Below are positions 53,216 to 63,536 of a DNA stretch of 64,000 nt, in pieces. How positions within the stretch are numbered: position 1 is the stretch's first letter; the number at the start of each line of letters is the position of its first letter. A model generated the notes under the pieces. That model ran no database searches and was not told the DNA's origin. It worked only from the letters and a program-made list of their open reading frames with translations. A program made the translations under genes and the position numbers. Where the stretch lies: the NCBI RefSeq assembly GCF_003050745.1, contig NZ_QAOF01000001.1, positions 744,001-808,000 of the forward strand, given 5' to 3'. The stretch is from Sphingomonas sp. PP-CE-3G-477. GTDB taxonomy: Bacteria > Pseudomonadota > Alphaproteobacteria > Sphingomonadales > Sphingomonadaceae.

Positions 53216-54436
53216 CTACCGAACCTCGCGGCCACCCTTCCACAATCGCAACACGCGACCCTGCACCGGCAATCCGTCGAACGGGGTGTTGCCAGCCTCG
53301 GCCGCAAACTCTTCCCCGACGATCTGCCAAGGCGCCTGCTGGTCGAACAGCATCAGGTCGGCGGGCTTGCCCACCTCTAACGTCCCGGTATCGAGCCCGA
53401 GCACGCGCGCCGGGTTGCTCGCCAGCAGCGCGAACAGCCGCTCCAGCGAGATGCGCTCGTCACGCACCAGCATCAGTGCGAGCGGCAACAGCGTCTCCGC
53501 GCCCGCCATCCCGCTGCTCGAATCGGTAAACGGCAGCCGCTTCTCTTCCGGTCCGCGCGGCTCATGGCCCGAACAGAGCACGTCGATCGTGCTGTCTGCG
53601 ATCGCCTCGAGCGCTGCACGACGGTCGCTGTCCGCGCGCAACGGCGGCGAGAGCAGTGCGAACGAGCGGAAGTCACTGACCGCGATCTCCGACAAATGCA
53701 GATGCGCGGGCGTGATGCCGCACGTGACGGCGACGCCGCGACGCTTTGCCGCGCGGATCAGGTCGAACCCGGCCGCCGTCGTCACCTGGCGAATGTGGAT
53801 CCGCGCGCCGGTATCCTCGGCGAGCATCAGGTCGCGCGCGATCGCGAGCGCCTCGGCAACAGCCGGCGCGGCGGGGAGACCGAGCCGCGTGGCGGTCTCG
53901 CCTTCGGTCGCGACCGCGCCAGCGGTGAGCCCCTCGTCCTCGGCATGCGCAATCACCGTCACGTCGAGATCGCGCGCATAGGCGAACACGCGCCGCATCA
54001 CGCCGCTGTCGGCGATCCAGTGCTTGCCCGTGCCGACCGCCTTCGCGCCCGCCGAGAGACAGATCGCCATCTCGGCGAGGTCATGGCCTGCGAGTCCGCG
54101 CGTTGCGGCGGCGATCGGATGGATCCAGAGGTCGGGCTTGCCGATCAACGCCGCGCGCTGAACGATGCCGGGGTCGTCGAGCACCGGCGACTGGTCGGGC
54201 ATCAGGCCGATCCGCACGATCCCGCCGGCACGGAAGGCGGCACGGTCGACCTTCGCGACGCCGAGGTCGACGATCCCGGGTGCGACCGTCTTGCCGCCGC
54301 AATCGACGACCGTCGCATCGGCGGGAATATCGACGATGCCGGTCGCGCCGATCACGCCGTCGCGGACCAGCAGATTGCCCTTCGTCACGCCGCCGACCGG
54401 GCAGGCGAGGGTTGCGTTGGTGAGCGCGAGGATCAT
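53216..54436 (-). CDS. pyrX: Dihydroorotase-like protein lacking catalytic metal ligands
   Basis: 406 residues with the amidohydrolase fold, adjacent to pyrB. The usual D-L-H/R-V-H-x-R metal motif reads D57-L58-G59-V60-A61, so both His of the H-x-H are missing. The late D-H-A-P motif reads S-G-H-E-P, without the catalytic Asp. HAEDEGL and parts of the barrel remain. This fits the inactive PyrC-like subunits that form a structural complex with aspartate carbamoyltransferase in some bacteria, so an active dihydroorotase should be elsewhere in the genome. ATG 54436 overlaps the pyrB stop (ATGA). Symbol by analogy with such subunits. Confidence 0.8.
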   Translation of the reverse strand: MILALTNATLACPVGGVTKGNLLVRDGVIGATGIVDIPADATVVDCGGKTVAPGIVDLGVAKVDRAAFRAGGIVRIGLMPDQSPVLDDPGIVQRAALIGKPDLWIHPIAAATRGLAGHDLAEMAICLSAGAKAVGTGKHWIADSGVMRRVFAYARDLDVTVIAHAEDEGLTAGAVATEGETATRLGLPAAPAVAEALAIARDLMLAEDTGARIHIRQVTTAAGFDLIRAAKRRGVAVTCGITPAHLHLSEIAVSDFRSFALLSPPLRADSDRRAALEAIADSTIDVLCSGHEPRGPEEKRLPFTDSSSGMAGAETLLPLALMLVRDERISLERLFALLASNPARVLGLDTGTLEVGKPADLMLFDQQAPWQIVGEEFAAEAGNTPFDGLPVQGRVLRLWKGGREVR

Positions 54437-55419
54437 GCCCAACCCTCCACGCCGCGCGCGCGCCTGGTCAGCACGTCGAGGCACGCCATGCGGACGGCGA
54501 CCCCCATCTCGACCTGCTCGGTGATCGCCGATCGGGCGTGATCGGCGACGGCGGAGTCGATCTCGACGCCGCGGTTCATCGGGCCGGGGTGCATCACCAG
54601 CCCATTAGGCGCTGCCTTCGCCAACCGGTCCAGCGTCAGCCCGTAGCGGAGTCGATACTCACGTGTGGAGGGGACGTAGGCGCCGTCCATCCGCTCGTTC
54701 TGGAGCCGGAGCATCATCACCACGTCCGCACCCTCCAGGGCCTTGTCGAAATCGGTAAATGCGGTGACGCCCATCCGCTCGATCATCGGGGGCATCAGCG
54801 TCGACGGCGCGCAGACGCGGACCTCGGCGGCAAGCGCGGTGAGCGCCAGGATGTTCGAGCGCGCGACCCGGCTGTGCAGCAGATCGCCGCAGATCACGAC
54901 GCGCTGCCCGGCGATCGAGCCCTTCCGTCGCCGGATCGTCAGCGCGTCGAGCAGCGCCTGCGTCGGATGCTCGTGGCGTCCGTCGCCGGCGTTCAGCACC
55001 GGGCAGTCGACCTTGTCCGCGATCAGCCTCACCGCGCCGCTCGACATATGCCGGATGACGATGACGTCGGCGCGCATCGCATTGAGTGTCATCGCGGTAT
55101 CGATCAGCGTCTCGCCCTTCTTCACGCTGGACTGCGCGGCATGCATGTTGACGACGTCCGCGCCGAGCCGCTTGCCGGCGATCTCGAACGACAGGAGCGT
55201 GCGCGTGCTGTTCTCGAAGAACGCGTTGATCTGGGTAAGCCCGGCCAGCCGCTTGTCGGGCGTGGCATGCGTGCGGTTGGCGCCGACCCACGTCTCCGCC
55301 TCGTCGAGCAGGAACGCGATCTCGTGTGGCTGGAGCCCGTCGATGCCGGTGAGATGCCGGTGCGGGAAGACGGCGCCGCCTTCGATGAGGGCGGCGGGGC
55401 GGTGATCTGAGGTTCGCAT
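54433..55419 (-). CDS. pyrB: Aspartate carbamoyltransferase catalytic subunit
   Basis: 328 residues from ATG 55419. Joins carbamoyl phosphate and aspartate, the second step to UMP. Carbamoyl-phosphate motif [25 protein letters not shown] with the catalytic Lys region, [18 protein letters not shown], and [13 protein letters not shown]. The frame extends to 55560 without similarity. First gene of the pair with the dihydroorotase-like gene; no regulatory pyrI is present. Confidence 0.96.
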   Translation of the reverse strand: MRTSDHRPAALIEGGAVFPHRHLTGIDGLQPHEIAFLLDEAETWVGANRTHATPDKRLAGLTQINAFFENSTRTLLSFEIAGKRLGADVVNMHAAQSSVKKGETLIDTAMTLNAMRADVIVIRHMSSGAVRLIADKVDCPVLNAGDGRHEHPTQALLDALTIRRRKGSIAGQRVVICGDLLHSRVARSNILALTALAAEVRVCAPSTLMPPMIERMGVTAFTDFDKALEGADVVMMLRLQNERMDGAYVPSTREYRLRYGLTLDRLAKAAPNGLVMHPGPMNRGVEIDSAVADHARSAITEQVEMGVAVRMACLDVLTRRARGVEGWA

Positions 55420-55490
55420 TAAAGCTGCGGGATAGTGGCGCGCGGGGCAGGGGGCAAGCGCTCCGCGATGCGTCGCCGCAAACCGCATGG

Positions 55491-55505
55491 TTAACCGGAA
55501 TTTAG
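55491..55505. promoter_or_regulatory. CtrA-like box TTAA-N7-TTAG upstream of the membrane protein gene
   Basis: GTTAACCGGAATTTAG lies 13 bp before the ATG at 55518. One mismatch to TTAA-N7-TTAA, the same mismatch as the site at 50475. If the alternative start at 55554 is used it lies 49 bp upstream, a plausible promoter position. Confidence 0.3.
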
Positions 55506-55517
55506 CGTGGGTGTGGG

Positions 55518-57074
55518 ATGGCGTTTGCAGATGGGGCGAGGGCGCAGGACGAGATGACAAACGCGAACGGTGCCGGATGGTGGGAAACGCGCGCGTTTGC
55601 CGTGACGCTCGTTCTGCTGTCCGCGGTGCCGCTGTTGTGGCCGGCGCTGCCTCCGCTCAGCGATCTGCCGGGCCATATGGGGCGCTGGCATATCGCGATG
55701 GCGCTGCCGACCTCGCCCGATCTTCAGCGCTATTACGACTATCGCTGGGCGTTGATTCCCAATCTGGGGATGGATTTGCTCGTACCGGCGCTGGCGCACC
55801 TGTTTCCCTTCGAGGTCGCGACCAAGCTGGCGGTGATCGCGATCCCGATGCTGACCGTCGCCGGGCTGTTATGGGCGGCGCGCGAGGCGCATGGGCGCGT
55901 GCCGCCGACCGCGATGTTCGCGGTGCCGCTCGCCTATGCCTGGCCGTTCCAGTTCGGCTTCGTCAATTTCGCGCTGTCGCAGGCGCTGGCGTTCTGTGCG
56001 CTGGCGTTGTGGATCCGGCTGGGGCGGCAGGATCGACTCGTCCTGCGCGCGCTGCTGTTCGTGCCGATCGCGTGCGTGCTGTGGATCTCGCACAGCTTCG
56101 GTTGGGGACTGTTCGGGCTGATGGCGGCGGGCGCCGACGTCGCGCGAGTCCGTGCGAGCGGGCGCGGCTGGCCCGCATCGTTCGTCATGGCGGCGCTGCA
56201 ATGCGTACCGCTCGGCGTGCCGCTGATCGCCATGATCGCCGCCGCTGCGTCGGGGCGGGGGGCGGGAGGGTTGGGCGCCGACGACTGGTTCAACCTGACG
56301 GTGAAGACGATGTGGCTGCTGTCGCTCTTTCGCGATCGCTGGCAATGGTTCGATCTGCTCTCGTTGCTGACGGTGATCGGCGTCCTGTACGCAGCTCTGC
56401 GGAGCCGGCGGATGGTATTTTCATCGCTGCTCGGGTTGCCTGCGCTGCTGTGCCTCGGCGCGTTCGTCGTGCTGCCACGGCTGCTGATGGGGGGCGCGTA
56501 TGTCGATATGCGGATCGCACCGGCCGGGATGATGCTCGCGCTGGTTGCGATACGTCCGACCGATGTCGCGCAGTCGCGGACGCTGGCGCTGCTGGCGGTG
56601 GCGTTCGTCCTGATCCGCTTGACCGGCGACACCGTCAGTTTCGTCGAGCGATCGTCCGAACAGCAGCGCGAACTTGCCGCGATCTACTATATTCCACGAG
56701 GTGCGGCCGTGCTCTCGCTGGTCGCAAGGCCGTGTAACGGCGCCTGGACCGATCTGCGGCGCGATCACCTGCCGGGATTGGCGATCGTGCGGCGCGACAC
56801 TTTCAGCAACGAGCAATGGGCTATCGAGGGCCAGCAGGCGCTGCAGATCCGCTATGCGATCGCCGCGCCCTATACCGCAGACCCTGGCCAGAGCGTCTAC
56901 CCGTCGATCTGTGCCGACATAGGTTCCGATTTCAAGACGACGATCGCGCAGTTCCCACGCGCGGCCTTCACGCACGTCTGGACGATCGGGTTCGCGCCGG
57001 GAGCGGCGAAAGCGCCGGACCTGCGCGTAATCTGGACCAACGGTCAGTCCACGCTCTACCGGGTCGTGCGCTAG
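55518..57074 (+). CDS. Polytopic membrane protein, glycosyltransferase-C-like
   Basis: 518 residues with about ten membrane segments from residue 28 to about 380 and a C-terminal soluble part of about 130 residues. The first loop, [17 protein letters not shown], has an acidic residue in the position used by membrane glycosyltransferases of the GT-C fold, but no closer family is recognised. ATG 55518 or ATG 55554 ([17 protein letters not shown], with AGGA upstream) are possible. It overlaps the end of ruvX by 4 bp, tail to tail. Confidence 0.6.
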   Translation: MAFADGARAQDEMTNANGAGWWETRAFAVTLVLLSAVPLLWPALPPLSDLPGHMGRWHIAMALPTSPDLQRYYDYRWALIPNLGMDLLVPALAHLFPFEVATKLAVIAIPMLTVAGLLWAAREAHGRVPPTAMFAVPLAYAWPFQFGFVNFALSQALAFCALALWIRLGRQDRLVLRALLFVPIACVLWISHSFGWGLFGLMAAGADVARVRASGRGWPASFVMAALQCVPLGVPLIAMIAAAASGRGAGGLGADDWFNLTVKTMWLLSLFRDRWQWFDLLSLLTVIGVLYAALRSRRMVFSSLLGLPALLCLGAFVVLPRLLMGGAYVDMRIAPAGMMLALVAIRPTDVAQSRTLALLAVAFVLIRLTGDTVSFVERSSEQQRELAAIYYIPRGAAVLSLVARPCNGAWTDLRRDHLPGLAIVRRDTFSNEQWAIEGQQALQIRYAIAAPYTADPGQSVYPSICADIGSDFKTTIAQFPRAAFTHVWTIGFAPGAAKAPDLRVIWTNGQSTLYRVVR

Positions 57075-57538
57075 ATCTGCGCGGTCACCAGTGCATCGAT
57101 GGCGCCTTGCAGGATGTAGGCGGCGGCCATCTTGTCGACGAGTTCGGCGCGTTTGGCGCGGCTGGCGTCCTGTTCGATCAGCGTGCGGGTGACGGCGACG
57201 GTCGACCAGCGTTCGTCCTGGAGGAGGATCGGCAGGCCCATGTCCTTGAGGTTCTGCGCGAACGCCCGCGTTGATTGCGAGCGTGGGCTTTCGCTGCCGT
57301 CGAGGTTGATCGGCAGGCCGATGACGAGCCCCACGACCGCCTGCGCCTTGATGATCTCGGCGAGTGCGGCCTTGTCCTTCTGGAACTTGGTGCGGCGGAT
57401 CAGGAGCGCGGGGCTCGCGAACGACCAGCCGGCGTCGCAGAGCGCGGTGCCGATCGTCTTGGTGCCGACGTCGAGGCCGATCAGCCGGCCGCCGTTCGGG
57501 AGCGCGTCGCGGAACTGCGCGGCGGAGAGCGTGATCAT
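57071..57538 (-). CDS. ruvX: Putative Holliday junction resolvase / pre-16S rRNA nuclease
   Basis: 155 residues, YqgF family RNase H-like fold. [17 protein letters not shown] with the first catalytic Asp, [23 protein letters not shown] with the Glu/Asp region, and [16 protein letters not shown], then [14 protein letters not shown] with the last Asp. In E. coli the homologue matures 16S rRNA. ATG 57538 overlaps the stop of the upstream DUF3089 gene by 4 bp (ATGA). Confidence 0.93.
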   Translation of the reverse strand: MITLSAAQFRDALPNGGRLIGLDVGTKTIGTALCDAGWSFASPALLIRRTKFQKDKAALAEIIKAQAVVGLVIGLPINLDGSESPRSQSTRAFAQNLKDMGLPILLQDERWSTVAVTRTLIEQDASRAKRAELVDKMAAAYILQGAIDALVTAQI

Positions 57539-58641
57539 TGGAAAGCCTTCAGGCGGCGGTTGGCGTCGGCGCGGATGTTCGCCCAGAACAGGCTGTAGTC
57601 GTAGACGTGGTAGTTGTTGCCGGGCAGCACGTACGGCCCGAGGTTCGGGCCCTCGCCGATCAGCAGGAAGCCGCGGTCGGCACAGCGTGCGGGGACGCTG
57701 CCGATCGCGATCGTCGCGGTCTTCAGGTCCGCGGACGGGACGAGCGTGCCGAGGTTGGCGGTCGCGGGCGCGGTCGCGTCGGCGGTGCCGGTCAGCGGGT
57801 TGGTGCAGACCATCGGCGTGCCCTTGCGCGGCTGGCCGTTGAAGCCTGTGGTCTGGTCGTAGGCATCGACGATCAGCGAGGGATCGGCGGGCTCGGCGAA
57901 ACTTTCCCACGACAGGATGCAGCCGGTCTGGTCGCCCGTACGGCATTCGGCGAGGCCCATTTTCGGCAAGTCAGTAGTGCGCGAGACTGGCCAGCCAACT
58001 ACGTACGCCGCGACGATCCGCGACTTCAGCTTCGGATCGTTGGCGACGCGGTCGCGGAGGAGGCGGGTGAGGTGGAGCGCGCCTTGGCTATGCCCGGCGA
58101 GAATGATCGGGCGCTTCGGGCCGGCTTCCTTGAGGAAGCGGTCGAACGCGGCGGAGACGTCGCCGTATGCTAGTGCCAGCGCGCGTTCGCTGTCCGCAAC
58201 GCTGGTCAGGAACGCACCGAACGTCGCCTGGCGGTAGCGTGGCGCCCAGATGTCGCCGGCTTCGTTGAACGCGCTGGCCTGCCCCCGGAGGAAGAGTTCC
58301 GCCCGCGCGTTGGTCTCGGGATCGTCGATCGGCGCGTTCCAATGGTCGCGGTTGATGTACGAGGTCGGGTGGATGAAGAAGATCGCCGCGCCCGTACCGG
58401 GCTTGCCGGGCGTGTAGCCGGGCGGCGTCCAGAGCGCGGGATTGCCTGGCGCATCGGGGCGGGCGAGCCACATGATCTTTCGCGCGTAGATGTTGCGCGG
58501 GGCTTCGCGTTGCGCCTGGAAAGTCTCGCTCGGGACCATCACCGCGCGCATCAGCTGCGTGCCGAACAGGCGGTAGGCGAGCAGGGCGGCGATCGCGAGA
58601 ACGATCATCGCGGCGACGAAATAGAGAAACTTGCGGGCCAA
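57535..58641 (-). CDS. DUF3089-family membrane-anchored alpha/beta hydrolase
   Basis: 368 residues from TTG 58641 ([15 protein letters not shown]) with GGAAGG upstream; the frame runs to 58707 with no support. One N-terminal membrane helix (about 5-24), then the DUF3089 domain: [36 protein letters not shown], nucleophile elbow [15 protein letters not shown], and [16 protein letters not shown] with the likely His. The substrate is unknown; lipase-like or esterase activity is a guess. Coupled to ruvX. Confidence 0.85.
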   Translation of the reverse strand: MARKFLYFVAAMIVLAIAALLAYRLFGTQLMRAVMVPSETFQAQREAPRNIYARKIMWLARPDAPGNPALWTPPGYTPGKPGTGAAIFFIHPTSYINRDHWNAPIDDPETNARAELFLRGQASAFNEAGDIWAPRYRQATFGAFLTSVADSERALALAYGDVSAAFDRFLKEAGPKRPIILAGHSQGALHLTRLLRDRVANDPKLKSRIVAAYVVGWPVSRTTDLPKMGLAECRTGDQTGCILSWESFAEPADPSLIVDAYDQTTGFNGQPRKGTPMVCTNPLTGTADATAPATANLGTLVPSADLKTATIAIGSVPARCADRGFLLIGEGPNLGPYVLPGNNYHVYDYSLFWANIRADANRRLKAFQ

Positions 58642-58706
58642 GCGGGACCTTCCGTGCAGGCGGTCCGGCTCCCGTGCCGTATGCGCGCCGCCGTTGCAAT
58701 CGCGCA

Positions 58707-58744
58707 CCTTCGTGTTCCCCCGCCTCCGCGGGGGAACACGAAGG
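58707..58744. repeat. Perfect 17-bp hairpin upstream of gatC
   Basis: CCTTCGTGTTCCCCCGC, loop CTCC, and the exact complement. It sits in the divergent region between the DUF3089 gene and gatC, 39 bp before the gatC start. Sequence style matches the (CCCGC..GCGGG) palindromes seen elsewhere here. It may lie in the gatC leader. Confidence 0.7.
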
Positions 58745-58783
58745 GTGTTGCGCCGCCTGCGCGCCCGGTGCTAGCCGCAGCCC

Positions 58784-59086
58784 ATGTCCGTAGATACTGC
58801 AACCGTGAAGCGGATCGCGAGCCTTGCGCGCATCGCGATCACCGACGAGGACGCCGCCCGCATGGCGCCGGAACTCGGAAACATCCTTGGCTGGATCGAG
58901 ATGCTCGAAGAGGTCGACACGACCGGTATCGAGCCGATGACCGCCGTCATCCCCAACACGCTGCGGCTGCGCGACGATGTCGTCAACGCCGACCCGCTGA
59001 CCGGCGGCGGCATCCGCGAGCAGGTCTTGGCCAATGCCCCGGTGGCAGAGCATGGCTTCTTCGCTGTGCCGAAGGTGATCGAATAA
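58784..59086 (+). CDS. gatC: Glutamyl-/aspartyl-tRNA amidotransferase subunit C
   Basis: 100 residues. Stabilises GatA and bridges to GatB in the enzyme that makes Gln-tRNA and Asn-tRNA by amidation. [36 protein letters not shown] and [25 protein letters not shown] are all typical. Its stop overlaps the gatA start by one base (TAATG). First gene of gatCAB. Confidence 0.97.
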   Translation: MSVDTATVKRIASLARIAITDEDAARMAPELGNILGWIEMLEEVDTTGIEPMTAVIPNTLRLRDDVVNADPLTGGGIREQVLANAPVAEHGFFAVPKVIE

Positions 59087-60654
59087 TGACCGACCTTACA
59101 GACCTCGGGATCGCAGGCATCCGCGACGGCGTCCGCGATGGCAGCTTCAAGGCGCGCGAAGTCGCCGATGCGTTCATCGTAAAGGTGAGCCAGGCCAAGG
59201 CGTTGAACGCGTTTCTTGTCGAGACGCCCGAACACGCGATCGCCGCCGCGACCGCGGCCGACACCGCGCGCGCAGCCGGCGAGACGCTCAAGCCGCTGGC
59301 CGGTGTGCCGATCGGCATGAAAGACCTGTTCTGCACCAAGGGCGTCACGACGACCGCGGCGAGCCACATCCTCGAAGGCTTCACGCCGACCTACGAGTCG
59401 TCCGTCTCGCAGAATTTGTGGGACGCGGGCGCGGGGATGCTCGGCAAGCTCAACATGGACCAGTTCGCGATGGGCTCGTCGAACGAGACCTCGGCGTTCG
59501 GCAACGTAGCTAGCCCTTATCTAGGCGAGGCGCTCGACGATCAGAATGCGATGGTCGATCAATTGACCATGCCAAACCCGAAAGATTTCAACCGAAATCA
59601 TATCAGGGTTGGAAACCGTTGGCATAAAAAGCTCGCACCAGGCGGCTCGTCGGGCGGCTCGTCGTCGGCAGTCGCCGCGCGGCTCTGCCCTGGCGCGACG
59701 GGTACCGACACCGGTGGCTCGATCCGCCAGCCCGCCGCCTTCACCGGCATCAGCGGCATCAAGCCGACCTATGGCCGCTGCTCGCGCTGGGGGACGATCG
59801 CGTTCGCCTCGTCGCTCGACCAGGCGGGGCCGATGGCGCGAGACGTTAAGGATTGCGCGATCCTGCTCGAGGCGATGGCCGGGTTCGATTCCAAGGACGG
59901 CACTTCGCTGCAGCTCGATGTACCGAAGTGGGAAGCGGGGTTGTCGGGCAATCTCAATGGCCTGCGCGTTGGTATTCCCAAGGAATATCGCGTCGACGGA
60001 ATGCCCGAGGAGATCGAGGCGCTCTGGCAGCAGGGCATCGACTGGCTCAAGGATGCCGGCGCGACGATCGTCGAGGTCTCGCTCCCGCACACCAAATACG
60101 CGCTGCCCGCCTATTACATTATCGCGCCCGCCGAAGCGTCGTCGAACCTCGCGCGCTATGACGGCGTTCGCTACGGGATCCGTGACCTGCCGACCGGCGC
60201 CGGCTTGCAGGACATGTACGCCGCGACGCGTGCGGATGGCTTCGGCCCCGAGGTGAAGCGCCGCATCATGATCGGCACGTACGTGCTGTCGGCCGGCTTC
60301 TACGACGCGTATTACACGCAGGCGCAGAAGGTCCGGACGCTGATCGCGCGCGATTTCGAGCGGGCGTGGGAGACGTGCGACGTCCTTCTCACCCCGACCG
60401 CCCCCTCGGCAGCGTTCGCGCTCGGCGAGAAGTCGGCCGATCCGATCGCGATGTACCTGAACGATGTCTTCACCGTGCCGTCGTCGCTTGCGGGCTTGCC
60501 GGCGATGTCGGTGCCGGGTGGCCTCGACAAGCAAGGTCTGCCGCTCGGGCTGCAGATCATCGGCAAGCCGCTCGACGAGCAAGGCGTGCTGAACGCAGGG
60601 CTCGCGATCGAACAGCGAGCAGGATTTACCGCGCGACCAGAGGCTTGGTGGTAA
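59086..60654 (+). CDS. gatA: Glutamyl-/aspartyl-tRNA amidotransferase subunit A, with in-frame insertion
   Basis: 522 residues. The amidase that supplies ammonia from glutamine. Catalytic Lys in [14 protein letters not shown], cis-Ser in [14 protein letters not shown] and nucleophile Ser in [15 protein letters not shown]. Between SSNETSAFG and PGGSSGG the family normally has about a dozen residues; here there are about 45, because of an extra stretch of about 30-35 residues (about 150-185). That DNA is AT-rich and palindromic compared with its surroundings. The frame is kept and all catalytic parts are intact, so the enzyme is probably active. The start overlaps gatC; gatB follows after 1 bp. 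Confidence 0.95.
   Translation: MTDLTDLGIAGIRDGVRDGSFKAREVADAFIVKVSQAKALNAFLVETPEHAIAAATAADTARAAGETLKPLAGVPIGMKDLFCTKGVTTTAASHILEGFTPTYESSVSQNLWDAGAGMLGKLNMDQFAMGSSNETSAFGNVASPYLGEALDDQNAMVDQLTMPNPKDFNRNHIRVGNRWHKKLAPGGSSGGSSSAVAARLCPGATGTDTGGSIRQPAAFTGISGIKPTYGRCSRWGTIAFASSLDQAGPMARDVKDCAILLEAMAGFDSKDGTSLQLDVPKWEAGLSGNLNGLRVGIPKEYRVDGMPEEIEALWQQGIDWLKDAGATIVEVSLPHTKYALPAYYIIAPAEASSNLARYDGVRYGIRDLPTGAGLQDMYAATRADGFGPEVKRRIMIGTYVLSAGFYDAYYTQAQKVRTLIARDFERAWETCDVLLTPTAPSAAFALGEKSADPIAMYLNDVFTVPSSLAGLPAMSVPGGLDKQGLPLGLQIIGKPLDEQGVLNAGLAIEQRAGFTARPEAWW
59551..59612 (+). repeat. AT-rich palindromic insert within gatA
   Basis: Two hairpins: ATGGTC (59551-59556) / GACCAT (59565-59570), and a larger one with CCAAACCC (59572-59579), GATTTC (59584-59589), loop AACC, GAAATC (59594-59599), GGGTTGG (59606-59612). 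G+C over 59541-59630 is 38 of 90 by hand count, far below its surroundings. The insert is in frame. Confidence 0.65.
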
Positions 60655-60655
60655 C

Positions 60656-62137
60656 ATGAGCGATTACAGAATCCAGGGCGAAACCGGCGAGTGGGAGGTC
60701 GTGGTCGGCCTCGAAGTGCACGCGCAGGTGACGTCGAACGCCAAGCTCTTCTCGGGTGCGGCGACCGCGTTCGGTGCGGAGCCCAACACGCAGGTGAGCC
60801 TCGTCGATGCGGCGATGCCGGGCATGCTGCCGGTGCCGAACCGCGAGTGCATCCGTCAGGCGGTTCGCACCGGCATGGCGATCGAGGCGCAGATCAACAA
60901 ATGGTCGCGGTTCGACCGGAAGAATTACTTCTACGCCGATCTGCCGCAGGGCTATCAGATCAGCCAGCTCTATCATCCGATCGTCGGTGAGGGCGCGATT
61001 GACATCAGCCTCGACGAGAAGAATCCGGATGCCGCGGGCAAGCGGATCGGCGTCGAGCGCATCCATGTCGAGCAGGATGCGGGCAAGCTGATGCACGACC
61101 AGCATCCGACCCAGTCGTATGTCGACCTCAACCGGTCGGGCGTTGCGCTGATGGAGATCGTGTCGAAGCCCGATCTGACATCGCCAGCGGAAACAGGCGC
61201 TTACCTGCGGAAGCTGCGATCGATCCTGCGCTATGTCGGCTCGTGCGACGGCAATATGGAAGAGGGCTCGATGCGCGCCGACGTCAACGTCAGCGTGCGC
61301 AAGCCCGGCGACGAGCTGGGCACGCGGACCGAGACGAAGAACGTCAATTCGGTGCGCTTCGTGATGGCGGTGGTCGAGCAGGAGGCCAAGCGTCAGGTCG
61401 AGGTGCTCGAAGCCGGCGGCAAGATCCAGCAGGAAACGCGGCTCTACGATCCCGATCGCAACGAGACGCGCTCGATGCGATCGAAGGAAGACGCGCATGA
61501 TTATCGCTACTTCCCCGATCCCGATCTGTTGCCGCTGGTGCTCGACGATGCGTTCCTGGCCGAGTGCCGCGCGTCGTTGCCGGAATTGCCGGATGCGAAG
61601 CGGGCTCGGTACGAGGCGCTGGGGATCACCGCGTATCAGGCGACGGTGCTGACCGCCGAGGTCGAGGCGGCGCGGTGGTTCGATACGTTGCTCGACGCGG
61701 GCGTGAAGCCGGCGGCGGCGGCGAACTGGACGACGTCGGAGTTGTTCGGCGCGCTCAACCGGACCGGCAAGGACATCGAGAACTCGCCGGTGTCGCCGGC
61801 GCAGGCGGCGGAACTGCTGGGGCTGATCGCGGATGGCACGTTGTCGGGGAGTCTCGCCAAGCAGGTGTTCGAGGTGATGCTCGAGACCGGCGACGGCGCG
61901 GCGAAGGTGGTTGAGGATCGTGGGTTGAAGCAGACCAGCGATACCGGGGCGATCGAGGCTGTGATTGCTGACGTGATGGCGGCGAACGCGGACAAGGTTG
62001 CGGATTATCGTGGTGGCAAGGACAAGCTGTTCGGGTTCTTTGTGGGCCAGACGATGAAGGCGATGGGGGGGAAGGCTAACCCTGCCGTGGTGAACGAGGT
62101 TCTGAAGGGGATGCTTGGGGAGTCGGTGGCTTCGTAG
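60656..62137 (+). CDS. gatB: Glutamyl-/aspartyl-tRNA amidotransferase subunit B
   Basis: 493 residues. Binds the mischarged tRNA and activates it with [73 protein letters not shown] and [13 protein letters not shown] are typical; the C-terminal YqeY-like helical tail (about 420-493) is complete. The start lies 1 bp after gatA. Last gene of the operon. Confidence 0.97.
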   Translation: MSDYRIQGETGEWEVVVGLEVHAQVTSNAKLFSGAATAFGAEPNTQVSLVDAAMPGMLPVPNRECIRQAVRTGMAIEAQINKWSRFDRKNYFYADLPQGYQISQLYHPIVGEGAIDISLDEKNPDAAGKRIGVERIHVEQDAGKLMHDQHPTQSYVDLNRSGVALMEIVSKPDLTSPAETGAYLRKLRSILRYVGSCDGNMEEGSMRADVNVSVRKPGDELGTRTETKNVNSVRFVMAVVEQEAKRQVEVLEAGGKIQQETRLYDPDRNETRSMRSKEDAHDYRYFPDPDLLPLVLDDAFLAECRASLPELPDAKRARYEALGITAYQATVLTAEVEAARWFDTLLDAGVKPAAAANWTTSELFGALNRTGKDIENSPVSPAQAAELLGLIADGTLSGSLAKQVFEVMLETGDGAAKVVEDRGLKQTSDTGAIEAVIADVMAANADKVADYRGGKDKLFGFFVGQTMKAMGGKANPAVVNEVLKGMLGESVAS

Positions 62138-62174
62138 GCTGTCACTGAGCAACCTGACCGATCTCCCGCCTTGC

Positions 62175-62258
62175 CTGTTCTCCCGCGAAGGCGGGAGTCC
62201 AGGGTAACCGAATGTAGCGCTGCTGGATTTCTGGGCCCCCGCGTTCGCGAGGGAACAG
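62175..62258. repeat. 84-bp palindromic repeat after gatB
   Basis: Ends CTGTTCTCCCGCGAAGGCGG and GCGTTCGCGAGGGAACAG, imperfectly complementary, with GTCCAG / CTGGAT inside. Together with the next repeat it fills the gap after gatB and may end transcription. Confidence 0.65.
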
Positions 62259-62281
62259 AAGGGGGAATCTCCCCAATCGCC

Positions 62282-62387
62282 ACCACCCCGGCGAAGGCCG
62301 GGGCCCAGTTGGGGGACGTTGCTGACTGAGGGCAGCGCTTCGTTACTGCAACCTTTGCAATTGGGCCCCGGCCTTCGCCGGGGTGGT
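62282..62387. repeat. 106-bp dispersed palindrome, family A, copy 3
   Basis: Third copy of the element at 42796 and 53087, of the same length; one arm base differs (CCCAGTTGGG). It lies before the convergent retropepsin-like gene. Confidence 0.9.
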
Positions 62388-62404
62388 TGTGTACGGAGGC
62401 AGCC

Positions 62405-62968
62405 TTACCCGTCCACCTTCTGCGGATGATGCGGCACGAGGATTAGCGTGTTCTCCTCCACCCGCCACGACGCGAGGCGCGACAGGAAGTTCATCCCGAG
62501 CACGTTGGTCTCGCCAAACGCCGGCGACACCACCACCTGCAAATCCCGCGCGACGATCGCCCCGAGCCGTAGCGAGGCAATCGTCCCCGTCTTCGCAGCG
62601 ATAGATCCATTAGCAGTCTGCAAGACGATCGGCACCACGCCAACCCGCGCCTCAACCCCAGCTTTCTCAGCAGTCTTCTCGGAAATAGCGGTAATCGTCG
62701 CGCCGCTATCGATTAGCAATCGCTGGCTCACTCCGTCGATTGTCGCCCGTGCCCAGAAGTGCCCATCCGGCGACATGCGGATGCGGACCTCGCCGCCGAC
62801 CACCTGCTGGTCTTCGATTTTCAAAAACCGCGCGATCTTGCCGACATAGGGGTCGAACTGACGCCGCTGGTCGATCGCGACGAACAGCAGTCCGACAAGG
62901 ACAAGCGTCATCGCCAGATTGACGAGCGTTCGGATGATCGGGATGCGCTGCGCCAGGATCAGCAGCAA
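62405..62968 (-). CDS. Membrane-anchored retropepsin-like aspartic protease (clan AA)
   Basis: About 187 residues from a TTG at 62968. N-terminal hydrophobic stretch (LVNLAMTLVLVGLLFVAIDQ), then the protease fold with RLLIDSGATITAISEKTAEKAG (D-S-G active site), VPIVLQTANGSIAAKTGTI and GETNVLGMNFLSRLASWRVEE. Single-domain, so a dimer is needed for activity. Bacterial clan AA proteins of this kind are poorly characterised. The start is uncertain: the open frame continues upstream to about 63092 with another hydrophobic segment but without ATG or GTG. Confidence 0.8.
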   Translation of the reverse strand: MLLILAQRIPIIRTLVNLAMTLVLVGLLFVAIDQRRQFDPYVGKIARFLKIEDQQVVGGEVRIRMSPDGHFWARATIDGVSQRLLIDSGATITAISEKTAEKAGVEARVGVVPIVLQTANGSIAAKTGTIASLRLGAIVARDLQVVVSPAFGETNVLGMNFLSRLASWRVEENTLILVPHHPQKVDG

Positions 62969-63103
62969 TACGGCGAGCCCGAGCGCGATATAGAGGCTCT
63001 GGTGCTCGGCGAAGGTGGGAATCGTGGGGATTATCGGGTCCTGATTGGCGGAGGTGGTATCATGTAGATAGCCACCCCCGCCTGTATGGTTGCTGACGCG
63101 AGC

Positions 63104-63322
63104 TTACTGCGCGTCGTTGTCCTGGTTCTTCACGACACCGCCGGTGCCGCCGACGCCATCGGGCAGGCCGCTGTCGGTGAACGTCTCGGGCTCATCGCCA
63201 CCTTCGCCGCGCTTGACCGCGTCGGAGCGCGACTCAACCGCCTGTTCGATATCGCTGCGGGTGTCCTCGTCACGATCCTGGGGGAGCGTTTCGGGGTTCG
63301 TGCCGGAATGCGGATCGCTCAC
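63104..63322 (-). CDS. Small acidic protein of unknown function
   Basis: About 72 residues, very polar and acidic (ETLPQDRDEDTRSDIEQAVES, GEGGDEPETFTDSGLPDG), no membrane or signal segment; probably disordered. Start GTG 63322 or TTG 63328, both close to GGAG in the end of the upstream gene, whose stop it overlaps or touches. Such small disordered proteins are common next to tRNA genes in sphingomonads, but I cannot name a family. Confidence 0.5.
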   Translation of the reverse strand: MSDPHSGTNPETLPQDRDEDTRSDIEQAVESRSDAVKRGEGGDEPETFTDSGLPDGVGGTGGVVKNQDNDAQ

Positions 63323-63324
63323 GC

Positions 63325-63480
63325 TCAAAACTCCGGCTGGACGGGTGCGGGATCGCTCGACGGCGTTCCAGGGGCAGGCACATCGATGTCGGGCGCGGGC
63401 GGATTGAACTCGGGCGGCGGCGCAGTCGGCTCGACGGGCGACGTCGGGGTCGGGAATTCTGCGGGGGGTTGAGTAGCCAT
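63325..63480 (-). CDS. 51-residue Pro-rich small protein
   Basis: ATG 63480 to TGA 63325, with a strong AAGGAG seven bases before the start. The peptide is Pro/Ala/Glu-rich (MATQPPAEFPTPTSPVEP, DIDVPAPGTPSSDPAPVQPE), low complexity and without a fold. The stop lies against the start of the next small gene, which suggests translational coupling. The good binding site is the main argument that it is a real gene. Confidence 0.55.
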   Translation of the reverse strand: MATQPPAEFPTPTSPVEPTAPPPEFNPPAPDIDVPAPGTPSSDPAPVQPEF

Positions 63481-63536
63481 GATGTCTCTCCTTCTAAATG
63501 TTCAACGCCTGTAATCATCGGGAGTTGCCTATGTGC

